DNA of 64,000 bases from Gammaproteobacteria bacterium (GTDB taxonomy: Bacteria > Pseudomonadota > Gammaproteobacteria > Steroidobacterales > Steroidobacteraceae): the NCBI GenBank assembly GCA_025350055.1, contig JANXYK010000031.1:1-64000 (forward strand). Direction: 5' to 3'. Each line of letters starts with the position of its first letter. Position 1 is the first letter of the stretch. Below, in pieces: positions 46,256-55,547 of this stretch. Both the position numbers and the translations under genes were made by a program. A model generated the notes under the pieces. That model made no database searches. It saw only the letters and a list, made by a program, of their open reading frames with translations, and was not told where the DNA came from.

Positions 46256-48475
46256 GTGCCAGCCACTACCAATAAAGGGACGATCATCGCGGTCGTCATT
46301 GCCTTGGGTTTGCTCGGCATCTTCTGGGTACGCAAGTCGCAGCAGCCGGCGCCAGCCGCGCCGCCGCCACCCGCGCAAGTCGACCAGCAGCGCCTGTCGG
46401 CCGCGAACTCCGAGCCTGGCAACTGGTACACCGGCGGCCGCGACCAGGACGGCACTTATTACTCGCCGCTCAACAAGATCGATGCCAGCAACGTCACACG
46501 GCTCGGCTATGCCTGGAGCTATGAGCTCGGCACCAAGCGCGGACAGGAAGCCACGCCGATCGTCGTCGATGGCGTGATGTATACCGCGGGTTACTGGGGC
46601 TTTGTGTACGCGGTCGATGCCGCCAGCGGCAAGGAATTGTGGCGCTACGATCCGATGGCGAACTTTCCCGCCGCGCGTCATCCCTGCTGCGACATGGTCA
46701 ATCGCGGTGTCGCGGTCTGGAAAGGGCGCGTCTATGTCGCCTCGGTCGATGGCCGCTTGCACGCCATCGATGCCAGCAATGGCCACAAGATCTGGGAAGT
46801 GGACACGATCACCGATCACGCCTTGCCCTATTCAAGCAGTGGCGCCCCACAGGTGGCCGGCAACGTCGTCGTGATCGGCAACAGCGGCGGCGACATGGGT
46901 CATGTGGCCGTGCGCGGCTACGTCTCGGCCTATGACCTCGCGAGCGGTGCGCTCAAGTGGCGCTTCTATACCGTGCCGCCGGCGCGCGGCCAGCCCTACG
47001 AGAATCCGGAACTCGAAGCGGCCGACAAGACCTGGGATCCGGCCCGCCCGCCCCAATACCTGGGTGGTGGCACGGTCTGGGATGGCTTTGCCTATGACCC
47101 GGCGCTCAACCTGGTGTACTTCGGCACTGGCAATGCTGCGCCCTATGATCAGCGCCAGCTCGGGCCTTCGCGACTCGATGAACTCTACACCTCGAGCATC
47201 GTGGCGTTGCACGCGGACAGCGGCCGTCTCGCCTGGCACTACCAGACCACGCCGCACGACAGCTGGGATTTCGACGCCGACCAAAAAGTGGTGCTCGCCG
47301 AATTGCCATTCAACGGCAAGCCACGCCCGGTGCTGATGCAGGCTTCCAAGAACGGTTACTACTACATACTCGATCGCAGCAGCGGCGAATTGCTGTCAGC
47401 GCACAATTACACCTATGTGAACTGGTCCTCGGGCGTCGATCCGAAGACCGGCCGGCCCATGCTCACGCCGCAGGCCAACTGGTACACCAGCCCCAAGAAC
47501 ATCTATCCCTCGTGGGCCGGTGGCCACACCTGGCATCCGATGTCCTACAGCCTGGCCACGCACCTGGTCTACATCCCGGTGATCGACGTGCCGAACATCT
47601 GGGTGGACATGGCCCACAACGGCGGTGCGGTGAAATACTTCAACGGCTTCTTCACCGCCAACGGCATCATGCCAGACGACAACTACGACGCCGCCGGGTT
47701 GCGGCGCCTGTTCGGCCCGTTGCCGGATCTGAAAACCATGCAGGCGGAGCGCAAGGAAAAGCTGGTGCGCGAGGTGCTGCGGGCCTGGGATCCACAGAAG
47801 CAGCAGCTGGTCTGGGAACATGAGACCTCCAGCGGCGTGCGCGGCTACGATGGCGGCGTGCTCAGCACGGCCGGGAATCTTGTGATCCAGGGTCGCGGAA
47901 CCGGTGAGCTGTGGGTCTATGCGGCCGACACGGGCGCCGTGCTCAAGGTGCTCCAGACCGGCAGCCACATCATGGCGGCGCCGATGACCTATGCCGTCAA
48001 CGGTGTGCAGTACGTGGCGGTGCAGACCGGCTATGGCGGTGCCGCCATCACGGTCGGCACGATTCCGCCGGGCAGTGCGGCCGCAAAGTACCTGAACAAC
48101 AATCGCATCATCGCCTTCAAGCTCGACGGTGGCGCCGTGCCGACCCCGGATGCGCGACCCGACGAACCCTTCGTCGCGCCGCCCGCGCAGACCGTCAGCG
48201 CCGCGCAGGTGAGCAAGGGCGAAGTGCTGTTCATCCAGGAATGCTCGCGCTGCCACACCTTCGGCCCCAGCGTCACGCCCGACCTGCGCAAGATCGATAT
48301 CGGCATGCACAAGATTTTCCACGACATCGTGCTGCATGGGGCCGTGGCGCCCAGCGGCATGGAGAGCTTTGCCGACCTGCTGTCGGAGCCTGAAGTCGAT
48401 GCCATCCACGCCTACCTGCTCGACGAGGCCTGGAAGGGCTATCGTGCGCAGCAGGCCAAACCTGCACATCCCTGA
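46256..48475 (+). CDS. PQQ-dependent quinohaemoprotein alcohol dehydrogenase
   Basis: 739 aa. An uncleaved or signal-anchor helix at about 9-25 (GTIIAVVIALGLLGIFWV), then the eight-bladed PQQ propeller with tryptophan-docking blades, the vicinal disulphide CC in HPCCDMVNRG, the calcium/catalytic Asp in HDSWDFDADQ and YDGGVLSTAGNLVIQG. A C-terminal cytochrome c domain has CSRCH (663-667) and a Met ligand in APSGMESF. Oxidises alcohols in the periplasm and passes electrons through its own haem. GTG start; divergent from the PEBP gene. Intact. Confidence 0.9.
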   Translation: MPATTNKGTIIAVVIALGLLGIFWVRKSQQPAPAAPPPPAQVDQQRLSAANSEPGNWYTGGRDQDGTYYSPLNKIDASNVTRLGYAWSYELGTKRGQEATPIVVDGVMYTAGYWGFVYAVDAASGKELWRYDPMANFPAARHPCCDMVNRGVAVWKGRVYVASVDGRLHAIDASNGHKIWEVDTITDHALPYSSSGAPQVAGNVVVIGNSGGDMGHVAVRGYVSAYDLASGALKWRFYTVPPARGQPYENPELEAADKTWDPARPPQYLGGGTVWDGFAYDPALNLVYFGTGNAAPYDQRQLGPSRLDELYTSSIVALHADSGRLAWHYQTTPHDSWDFDADQKVVLAELPFNGKPRPVLMQASKNGYYYILDRSSGELLSAHNYTYVNWSSGVDPKTGRPMLTPQANWYTSPKNIYPSWAGGHTWHPMSYSLATHLVYIPVIDVPNIWVDMAHNGGAVKYFNGFFTANGIMPDDNYDAAGLRRLFGPLPDLKTMQAERKEKLVREVLRAWDPQKQQLVWEHETSSGVRGYDGGVLSTAGNLVIQGRGTGELWVYAADTGAVLKVLQTGSHIMAAPMTYAVNGVQYVAVQTGYGGAAITVGTIPPGSAAAKYLNNNRIIAFKLDGGAVPTPDARPDEPFVAPPAQTVSAAQVSKGEVLFIQECSRCHTFGPSVTPDLRKIDIGMHKIFHDIVLHGAVAPSGMESFADLLSEPEVDAIHAYLLDEAWKGYRAQQAKPAHP

Positions 48476-48504
48476 CCGCGCTTACCACCCGGAGCATTCA
48501 TTGC

Positions 48505-49893
48505 ATGAACTCTGACGTCGCGACCGCGAGCGCTGATAGCCACTCATTGAGTCGCTCGCTGCGACCACGCCATATCACCATGATCACGATCGGCGGCATC
48601 ATCGGTGCCGGCCTGTTCGTGTTCAGCAGCAACGCGATCGCCGCAGTCGGGCCTGCGGTCGTGATCACCTACGCGCTGACCGGTACACTGGTGTTGCTGG
48701 TGATGCGCATGCTGGGCGAGATGGCGGTGGCGATGCCCGAGGTGCGATCCTTTACCGAGTTCGCACGCGCGGGCCTGGGCGACTGGGCCGGCTTCTCCAT
48801 AGGTTGGTTGTACTGGTTCTTCTGGGCCATCGTGATACCGGCCGAGGCCATCGCCGGTGCATTGATCATCCAGCAATGGTTGCCGCAGTTTTCCATGCTG
48901 CAGATCGGCACTGTATTGATGGCCGTGATGACCGGCGTCAACCTGATGTCGGCGCGCGCCTATGGCGAGTTCGAGTTCTGGTTTTCGCTGGTCAAGGTGA
49001 TCGCAATTGTGGCTTTCATCGTCGGCGCCGGCGCGTATGCCTTCGGCCTGACCGGTCCCAAGGTCGCGACCTTCGCCAACCTGACTGCGCACGGCGGCTT
49101 CATGCCCTTTGGTCCGGTGCCCATTTTGGCGACCGTGACCACGGTGTTCTTCTCGATGATGGGTGCCGAGATCGTCACGATTGCGGCCGCCGAGTCGCCG
49201 GAACCGGCGCGAGCCGTGGCGCGCATGGTCTCGACCGTGGTGTGGCGCATCGTCGGCTTCTATATCGTCTCCGTGTTCCTGATTGTGACCGTGATTCCCT
49301 GGAACACGATCAAGCCCGGCTTTTCGCCCTTCGCCGCGACACTCGATGCGATGCACGTGCCGCTGACCAGCCTCATCATGCAGGTGATCATCCTGACGGC
49401 GGTGCTCTCCTGCCTCAACTCCTCCTATTACATCTGCTCACGTGTGCTGTTCGTGCTCGCCGGCCGCGGCGATGCGCCGCGCTGGCTGGTCACCACCAAC
49501 GCACGGCACGTGCCGGCACGCTCGGTGCTGCTCGGCACCCTGGCTGGCTTTGCGGGCATTGTCGCCCACGTCTACTCACCCGAGCTCGTCTACAAGTTCC
49601 TGGTCAACGCTTCGGGCGCGCTGATCGTGTTCATCTATATTGCGATTGCGGTCTCGCAGATCCGCACGCGGCGCCAGCGCGAGCGTAGCGGTGTGGCGGA
49701 CGCGGGGCTGCGCATGTGGTTTTTCCCGTGGGCGAGTTACCTTGCCATCGGGGCCATGATCGCGGTGCTGATTGCCATGGGCGCGAGCCCGGCGCTGCGC
49801 AGCCAGTTGTGGGCGAGCGTGCTGTCCGTAGCGGTGGCGTTGCTGGCCTATCTGGTGTTGCGCCAGCGGCGTAGGAAGCAAACTGCCGGGTAG
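48505..49893 (+). CDS. Amino-acid permease, AAT (GabP/ProY/AnsP-like) family
   Basis: 462 aa with 12 membrane helices. RHITMITIGGIIGAGLFVFSS is the family first-helix motif (GGxIGxGLF); MRMLGEMAVAMPEVRSFTEFA and NSSYYICSRVLFVLAGRGDAP are further AAT signatures. Proton-coupled uptake of an amino acid or GABA. It starts 29 bp after the PQQ dehydrogenase stop. Confidence 0.9.
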   Translation: MNSDVATASADSHSLSRSLRPRHITMITIGGIIGAGLFVFSSNAIAAVGPAVVITYALTGTLVLLVMRMLGEMAVAMPEVRSFTEFARAGLGDWAGFSIGWLYWFFWAIVIPAEAIAGALIIQQWLPQFSMLQIGTVLMAVMTGVNLMSARAYGEFEFWFSLVKVIAIVAFIVGAGAYAFGLTGPKVATFANLTAHGGFMPFGPVPILATVTTVFFSMMGAEIVTIAAAESPEPARAVARMVSTVVWRIVGFYIVSVFLIVTVIPWNTIKPGFSPFAATLDAMHVPLTSLIMQVIILTAVLSCLNSSYYICSRVLFVLAGRGDAPRWLVTTNARHVPARSVLLGTLAGFAGIVAHVYSPELVYKFLVNASGALIVFIYIAIAVSQIRTRRQRERSGVADAGLRMWFFPWASYLAIGAMIAVLIAMGASPALRSQLWASVLSVAVALLAYLVLRQRRRKQTAG

Positions 49894-49919
49894 TTGCGGC
49901 GCGCGCCGCCCGCAAGTTC

Positions 49920-50846
49920 ATGAGCTCGGCCGCATTCACGGACTTCGCACCGCCCACTGAACGGTTGCGGTTGCGCAGTGCAGCCCTGGAACTCGAGTTG
50001 TGGCCAGCACTCGGCGGCTCGATCGCAGCCTTCGCCTGGCACGCAGCCGATGGCAGGCGCATACCGCTGTTCCGCGATGCCGGATTGCGCGAGCGTTATA
50101 CACCGGTGGACCATCTTTCCAGTTGGCCGCTGCTGCCCTACTCGAATCGCATCCGTGCCGGCAGCTTCAGGCATCGCGGCAGGCAGCATCAACTGCCCGT
50201 GAATTACGCCGGTTTTGAGCACCCATTGCATGGCGTGGGCTGGCTGTCTGACTGGCGCCCACTGGCCTCGAACGGGCAGCAGTGTACGTTGGAACTCGTG
50301 CACCGGGGCAACGAACACTGGCCCTACGACTTCAACGCACAGCAGGAGCTGGTGCTCCAGGATCTCACGCTGCATTCCACACTCAGCCTGCGCAACGACA
50401 GCAGCTCCGCAATGCCCTGTGGTTTGGGTCAGCATCCCTTTATCTGCTGCCCCAGCGGCACGCGCATCAAGGCGCAGGTAAGCGGCGTGTGGCTCAGCGA
50501 CGATGAGGTACTGCCGCGTGAGTACCAGCCATTGCCGCCGCAATGGAACCTGCCGGCCGGTTGCCTGCTGGACGGTGTGTTCGTCGACAACTGCTTCGAC
50601 GGCCTGGTGGGCGCGATTGAAGTGCAGTGGCTTGATGGCAGTGTGTTGATTCTGGAGAGCTCGGCGAACCTGCGTTTCGTGGTGGTCTATCACCCGCTGG
50701 CAGGGGACTTCGTCTGCATCGAACCAGTCTCACACATGCCCAATGCCTTCAATCAGGCGGCATCCGCTGATGCCACCGGCAATTCGACACTGGAACCGGG
50801 CGCCACGCTGTGCGTGACGCACCGCTATACCTATCGCCCGGCGTGA
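49920..50846 (+). CDS. Aldose 1-epimerase family protein, cytoplasmic
   Basis: 308 aa, no signal peptide, so unlike the secreted GalM of this window. Motifs: YSNRIRAGSF, HPLHGVGW, the His of GLGQHPFICCP, and IEPVSHMPNAFNQ with the general-base Glu. This is the shorter YphB/ybbD-like epimerase branch. Convergent with the SDR gene (38-bp gap). Confidence 0.87.
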   Translation: MSSAAFTDFAPPTERLRLRSAALELELWPALGGSIAAFAWHAADGRRIPLFRDAGLRERYTPVDHLSSWPLLPYSNRIRAGSFRHRGRQHQLPVNYAGFEHPLHGVGWLSDWRPLASNGQQCTLELVHRGNEHWPYDFNAQQELVLQDLTLHSTLSLRNDSSSAMPCGLGQHPFICCPSGTRIKAQVSGVWLSDDEVLPREYQPLPPQWNLPAGCLLDGVFVDNCFDGLVGAIEVQWLDGSVLILESSANLRFVVVYHPLAGDFVCIEPVSHMPNAFNQAASADATGNSTLEPGATLCVTHRYTYRPA

Positions 50847-50884
50847 GCTACCGATAGTGGTGCGCGGCCCGCCGAGTATGGCAA

Positions 50885-51631
50885 TCAGCGCCAGCCCGCA
50901 TCGATCCAGTATTCATGCCCCGTGCAGCAGCGGCCGTCGTCCGAGGCCAGGAACAGCACCAGCGCGGCCACGTGTTCGGGCTCAAGCCGCACCTTCAGGC
51001 ATTGCTGCGCAACGATTTCCGCTTCGCCCTCGGGCGTGTACCACTGTTGCTGGCGCGGCGTGCGCACATTTCCCGGCACCACGCAGGTGACGCGGATGCC
51101 GTCCGGGCCCAGCTCGCGGGCCAGCGCGCGCGTCATGCCTTCGATGCCGGCTTTGGCGGTTTCGTAGAGCACCAGGTTCGTGAGTCCGAGGTGCCAGGAA
51201 ATCGAGCCCAGGTTGATGATGGCGCCGCCGCCGCGCTCGCGCATGCCCGGCGTCACGGCCTGGGCGCAGAACAGCAGGTGCCGCAGGTTCAGCGCCATGC
51301 GCCCGTCCCAGTACTCGGGTGTAATGGCTGCCAGCGTGTGCCGGTCGTCGCTGGCGGCATTGTTCACCAGTACATCGACTGCGCCGATTCACGCCAGCGT
51401 GCCTTTGACCGCAGCAAGATCCGCCAGGTCGCACTCATGGAATACCGGCGCCACGGCGGCCTCGGCGAGCGCGGTGACCAGTGCGCGCGAGGGGGCGACC
51501 GCGACATCGATGAACTGCACCGCGGCACCCTGGGTCGCAAAAGCCCTAACGATACCGGCGCCTATGCCAGAGCCACCGCCGGTGACGATGACACGTTTGC
51601 CTTTGAGACTGGAGTAAACCGTTGTAGTCAT
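50885..51631 (-). pseudogene. Short-chain dehydrogenase/reductase with in-frame TGA
   Basis: 248 codons of a classical SDR: cofactor motif IVTGGGSGIGAG (about 16-27), VDVLVNNAAS (NNAG-type motif), catalytic Ser in INLGSISWH and Tyr-x3-Lys in LYETAKAG, and the family C-terminus TGHEYWIDAGWR. Codon 81 (51389-51391) is TGA between VKGTLA and IGAVDVLVNN, in perfect frame; the lost residue is most simply Gly or Arg. The last gene of the catabolic operon. Re-initiation at GTG 51367 would lack the cofactor domain. Confidence 0.85.
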
Positions 51632-51652
51632 GATCGCCTGCGAGGAGGGCGC

Positions 51653-52812
51653 TCAGAGCAATCCGCGTGCAGCCAGATTCTGCATCAGGGCACCGACACC
51701 GAACTGCCATGGCGGCGCGGCATCGCAATGCGCGACCAGATTTTCCAGCGTGCCGAGGCGCGGCGTGCTCACGCGCACGCGATCGCCGACATGGTGAGTG
51801 AAGCCCTGGCCCGCAGCATCGCGACCTTTCACGGGCGCGAACATGGTGCCGAGGAACAGCGCGAAGCCGTCGGGATATTGGTGATGCGCGCTGCGCGTCT
51901 GGCGTGCCAGCTCGAGCGGATGGCGGCTGATCAGCTGCATCGAACTCGTGCCCTACAGGCTGAAGCCGTCGCTGCCCGTGACTTCCAGCCGGATCTCGGC
52001 GCCGCAGACATCATCGATGCCGAAGTGATCGTCGAACAGGCGGATGAACGGCCCGAGCGCGCAGGAGGCGTTGCTGTCCTTGGCCTTGCCGAGCAGCAGT
52101 GCCGAGCGGCCTTCGAAATCGCGCAGATTGACATCATTGCCGAGCGTAGCACCGCGCGCATTGCCGGCCGCATCGCAGACCAGCACGATCTCTGGCTCCG
52201 GATTGTTCCACTGGCTGTCGGCGCGCACGCCCACGTGTTCGCCCCAGCCGACCGCGGCGAGGATCGGCGCCTTGGTGAACACTTCGGCATCGGGACCGAT
52301 CGCCACCTCAAGGTATTGCGACCACAGTCCTTCGGCGATCAGCGCCTGCTTGAGTCTTGCGGCAGCCTCAGAACCAGGCTGCGCACTGCGCAGGTCGGTG
52401 CCGATGCGAGTGGAAAGCTTGCCGCGAATCAGCTGTGCCTGGCTCAGGTCGCCGTGCGCACGCTCCTCGATCACGCGCTCGAGCGTGGAAGCCGCGAAGG
52501 TTACCCCCGCCGCCTTGATACATTGCAGATCGAGTGGTGCCAGCAGTTTTGCAGCCGTGCCGCGCTGCGCTGACATCCATACCGCCTGCAATGCAAAAGA
52601 TTCCAGTGCGCCCCCCCCGCAGCGCCAGCGGGAATGCGCAGGTTGTCGCGATGGCGTTCGAGCAGCTGGGAGGTGGTGGGTGCGATGCGGGAGAGATCTT
52701 CGAGCTTGCCATTGCGGACCAGCACTGGCATAGGGCCCTGGCCCAGATCCATACGACCGAGCAGTAACGCGCGCTGCCAATCCTCGGCCAACCACGGCTG
52801 AATGCCGGTCAC
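51653..52812 (-). pseudogene. FAH-family hydrolase (GguC-like), one in-frame TAG and one frameshift
   Basis: GTG start overlaps the permease stop. N-terminus TGIQPWLAEDWQRALLLGRMD to NLRIPAGAAGG; after a G8 run on the coding strand (52611-52618) the frame is lost and resumes as ALESFALQAVWMSAQRG. Nine (or six) Gs restore it. The body (PEPEIVLVCDAAGNARG, FEGRSALLLGKAKDSNAS with the metal-site Glu and Asp) is intact to GSDGFSL; then TAG (51953-51955), then GTSSMQLISRHPLELARQT in frame to the natural end AARGLL. Relatives have an acidic residue at the stop, so GAG to TAG is likely. Two lesions. Confidence 0.85.
52611..52618 (-). repeat. G8 homopolymer at the frameshift of the FAH gene
   Basis: Eight Gs on the coding strand, within GCTGC-G8-CGC. 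The downstream frame needs nine or six. A typical slippage site, either biological (phase variation) or technical. Confidence 0.6.
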
Positions 52813-54155
52813 TGCCTAGCCCGCCTCGACCACAGGTACACCGGTATGCCCATGGCCCCAAGGCCCAGTGCCCACAGCAGGGATTGCAGCCCGATGCCGA
52901 TGGAGACGAAAGCGCAATAGATGAAGGCCAACAAAGCAAACAGCGCCCAGGACAGCGCCCGCCGGTCCAGCTGGCCGATTTCTCCGCGCCGCCACAGTAC
53001 AAAAGCGCCGAGCGAGCAGGTGAAGTAGATCGGCAGATTGGCGGCGGTGACCACCACGCTCAGGAAGGCAAAGCCGCTGGCCATCGACTCGTTGTAGTTC
53101 ATCATCATCATGATGCTGGCCACGAGACCCGTGAGCAGGAAGGCTCGCACGGGTGCTGCGTGGCGGTTGACCTTGCCGAGTCCGGCCGGAAAGTTGCCGT
53201 GCCGGGCGAAACTCTGCGTCACCTCGCCGACGATCAGCGTCCAGCCGTTGAGCGCACCCAGGCCGCTCACTACCACGAAGGCCGCCAGCACCTTGCCGTA
53301 GCCTGAACCTACGTAGCGGGCGATCAGGTCAGCGAAGGGAGCGTTGGAGGCGGCGAGCTCTGCCTGCGGAATCAGCAGCATCGGCACGATCGATATGCAG
53401 ACGCAGATCGAGGCCGCGATCAGCGTGCCCACGATCGTGGCGCGCGGAATGGTGTGCGCCGGATCGTGCACCAGGCCAGCCGGTATCGCGGCGCACTCGA
53501 CGCCCAGCATCGCGAACAGGGCGATCGTCGAGGCACCAATCACCGCGTGCAAGGAAGCCGGCGTGGTGGGCAGGTGCGCGACATAGGCGGCCGGTTGGTT
53601 GAAGAGTATCCACAGGCCGAGCACGATGATCGCGGCCTGCGGCACCAGCTTCAGCAGCGTGGTGGAAAGCTGCATCCAACCCGCGCCGCGCGCGCCGAAG
53701 ACATTGACCACCACGAAGAACCACAGGAAGGCCAGTGCCGTGAGCGGCTTCAGCCAGGGTTCGGCGTTCAACGCCGGCACGAAGATCGACACGTAACCGA
53801 CCAGGCCGATCGCAATCACCGCGTTCGTGACCCAGGTGGAAACCCAGTAGCACCACATGGCGATGAACGCGGTGCCTTCGCCGAAGGCGCGACGCGTATA
53901 GGCGTAGGGGCCATCATCATGGGGATAGCTGCGCGCCAGGTTGGCGAAGGTCAGCGCCAGGAACAGGCAGCCGACCACCGTGATCGCCCAGGCTGTGATT
54001 GCATTGAGCCCGAAAGGAGCCAGTGCGGCCGGCATCACGAAGATGCCGATGCCGATGATGTTGCCCACGACCAGTGCCGTGCACATCCAGAAGCCCAGCA
54101 CGCGCGCCTGGGGCGTCGCAGCGGGTGCCGCCGTCTGCGAGGCCTCGGTGTTCAA
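52809..54155 (-). CDS. APC-superfamily amino-acid/polyamine permease
   Basis: 448 aa, 12 membrane helices. FWMCTALVVGNIIGIGIFVMPAAL is the APC first-helix signature; FAMLGVECAAIPAGLVHDPAHTIPRA follows helix 6, in the AdiC/PotE branch. Likely imports the amine or amino acid metabolised by the two aminotransferases of the operon. Start overlaps the GabT stop by ATGA, end overlaps the FAH start by GTGA. Confidence 0.88.
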   Translation of the reverse strand: MNTEASQTAAPAATPQARVLGFWMCTALVVGNIIGIGIFVMPAALAPFGLNAITAWAITVVGCLFLALTFANLARSYPHDDGPYAYTRRAFGEGTAFIAMWCYWVSTWVTNAVIAIGLVGYVSIFVPALNAEPWLKPLTALAFLWFFVVVNVFGARGAGWMQLSTTLLKLVPQAAIIVLGLWILFNQPAAYVAHLPTTPASLHAVIGASTIALFAMLGVECAAIPAGLVHDPAHTIPRATIVGTLIAASICVCISIVPMLLIPQAELAASNAPFADLIARYVGSGYGKVLAAFVVVSGLGALNGWTLIVGEVTQSFARHGNFPAGLGKVNRHAAPVRAFLLTGLVASIMMMMNYNESMASGFAFLSVVVTAANLPIYFTCSLGAFVLWRRGEIGQLDRRALSWALFALLAFIYCAFVSIGIGLQSLLWALGLGAMGIPVYLWSRRARQ

Positions 54156-55477
54156 GTCGCGGCCAGCGCTTCTTTCAGCGCCACTTCGAGCATGCCCATG
54201 GCCTCATCGACATGTGCACGCGTGATCATCAAGGGCGGAATAAAGCGCACGGTGCTCTGGCCGCAGGAAAGCAGCAGCAATCCGTTGTGATAGGCGCAGG
54301 TCAGCACGGCATCGCATAGCGCCTTGGCAGGTTTGCGGCTCGCACGGTCGCTGATCAGTTCCATGCCGATCATCAGCCCCTTGCCGCGCACGTCACCCAC
54401 GCACTCGTAGCGCTGCTGCAGCTGGCGCAGCGCGTGGATGAAATACTGGCCGACGCTGTCGGCGTTGGCGGTGTATTCGCTTTCCACCAGATCGAGCGTG
54501 GCAAGCGCCGCCGCGCAGCACAGCGGATTGCCGCCGAAGGTGTTGCCGTGTGCACCACGCTGCCACTTTGCCATGTGGCGCCGGCGCGCGACCATCAGGC
54601 CGATCGGCATGCCCGAGGCGAGGCCCTTCGCAAGCGTCATGATGTCGGGCGTCACGCCCCAGTGCTGGCTCGCGAACATCTTGCCGGTGCGGCCGATGCC
54701 CGATTGCACTTCGTCGAAGATCAGCAGGATGCCGTGCCGGTCGCACAGCTCGCGCAGCCCTTTGAGGAAGCCGTCGGGGGGCACGAGATACCCGCCTTCG
54801 CCCTGGATAGGTTCGATCAGGATCGCAGCGACATCCTGTGCCGGTACATTGCACTGGAAAAGCACGTTCTCGATGTAGTCGAGCACGGCCTTGCCCTGGT
54901 CGGGGCCGTTGAACAGCGGCCGGTACATATTGGGGTAGGGCACATGCGTCACACCGGGCATGGTCGGGAAGAAGCCGGCCTGCTGGGTGTACTTGCTGGC
55001 GGTGAAGGCCAGCGAGCCCATCGTGCGGCCATGGAAGCCGCCCAGGAAGCCGATGAAGCGCGGGCGACCGGTGACATAGCGCGCCAGCTTGAGCGCCGCC
55101 TCGACGGTTTCGGTGCCACTCTGGCAGGGGAAGACCATCGCCGGCTCGCCCACCGGGTTCAGCGCATTGATCCTCTCGGCCAGGCGCGTCAGGCGCTCGT
55201 GCCAGTAGTCGCTCGAGATGTGGATGAAGTCATCTGCGGCATCCTTGATGGCCTTGACCACTGCGGGGTGCGCATGGCCGGTGCTGCACACGGCGATGCC
55301 GGCAGCGAAGTCCAGAAACCGATTGCCATCGACATCCCAGACCTCGACGCCGCGACCCTTTTCGATCACGAATGGGTAGTCGCGCGGTAGCGATGGCGTG
55401 GTGACGGCGACGTCACGCTCGAGCAGGGCCTTGGCTTTCGGGCCCGGCAGCGCAGTACGGATATGCGGATTTGACAT
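54152..55477 (-). CDS. gabT: Class III aminotransferase, GABA transaminase type
   Basis: 441 aa. PLP enzyme: SGTETVEAALKLARYVTGR, GGFHGRTMGSLAFTASK, LIEPIQGEGGY, FDEVQSGIGRTGKMFA (Asp to the pyridine N), the Schiff-base Lys in MTLAKGLASGMPIG, and HGNTFGGNPLCCAAA. Full length. Converts 4-aminobutyrate (or a related omega-amine) to the semialdehyde. 70 bp downstream of the ALDH gene, which can oxidise the product. Confidence 0.9.
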   Translation of the reverse strand: MSNPHIRTALPGPKAKALLERDVAVTTPSLPRDYPFVIEKGRGVEVWDVDGNRFLDFAAGIAVCSTGHAHPAVVKAIKDAADDFIHISSDYWHERLTRLAERINALNPVGEPAMVFPCQSGTETVEAALKLARYVTGRPRFIGFLGGFHGRTMGSLAFTASKYTQQAGFFPTMPGVTHVPYPNMYRPLFNGPDQGKAVLDYIENVLFQCNVPAQDVAAILIEPIQGEGGYLVPPDGFLKGLRELCDRHGILLIFDEVQSGIGRTGKMFASQHWGVTPDIMTLAKGLASGMPIGLMVARRRHMAKWQRGAHGNTFGGNPLCCAAALATLDLVESEYTANADSVGQYFIHALRQLQQRYECVGDVRGKGLMIGMELISDRASRKPAKALCDAVLTCAYHNGLLLLSCGQSTVRFIPPLMITRAHVDEAMGMLEVALKEALAAT

Positions 55478-55547
55478 GATGACCCCCTGAATTCACTCCG
55501 CAGGCTAACGGAGAGGAGTCCGCAAAAGCAATCTCCGGCCAGTGCGG

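Noticed and set aside
31477-51955. Stop-codon recoding (TAG or TGA as sense) in this genome
   Set aside because: All three stop codons appear as lesions and many intact genes end with them, so no single reassignment explains the pattern.
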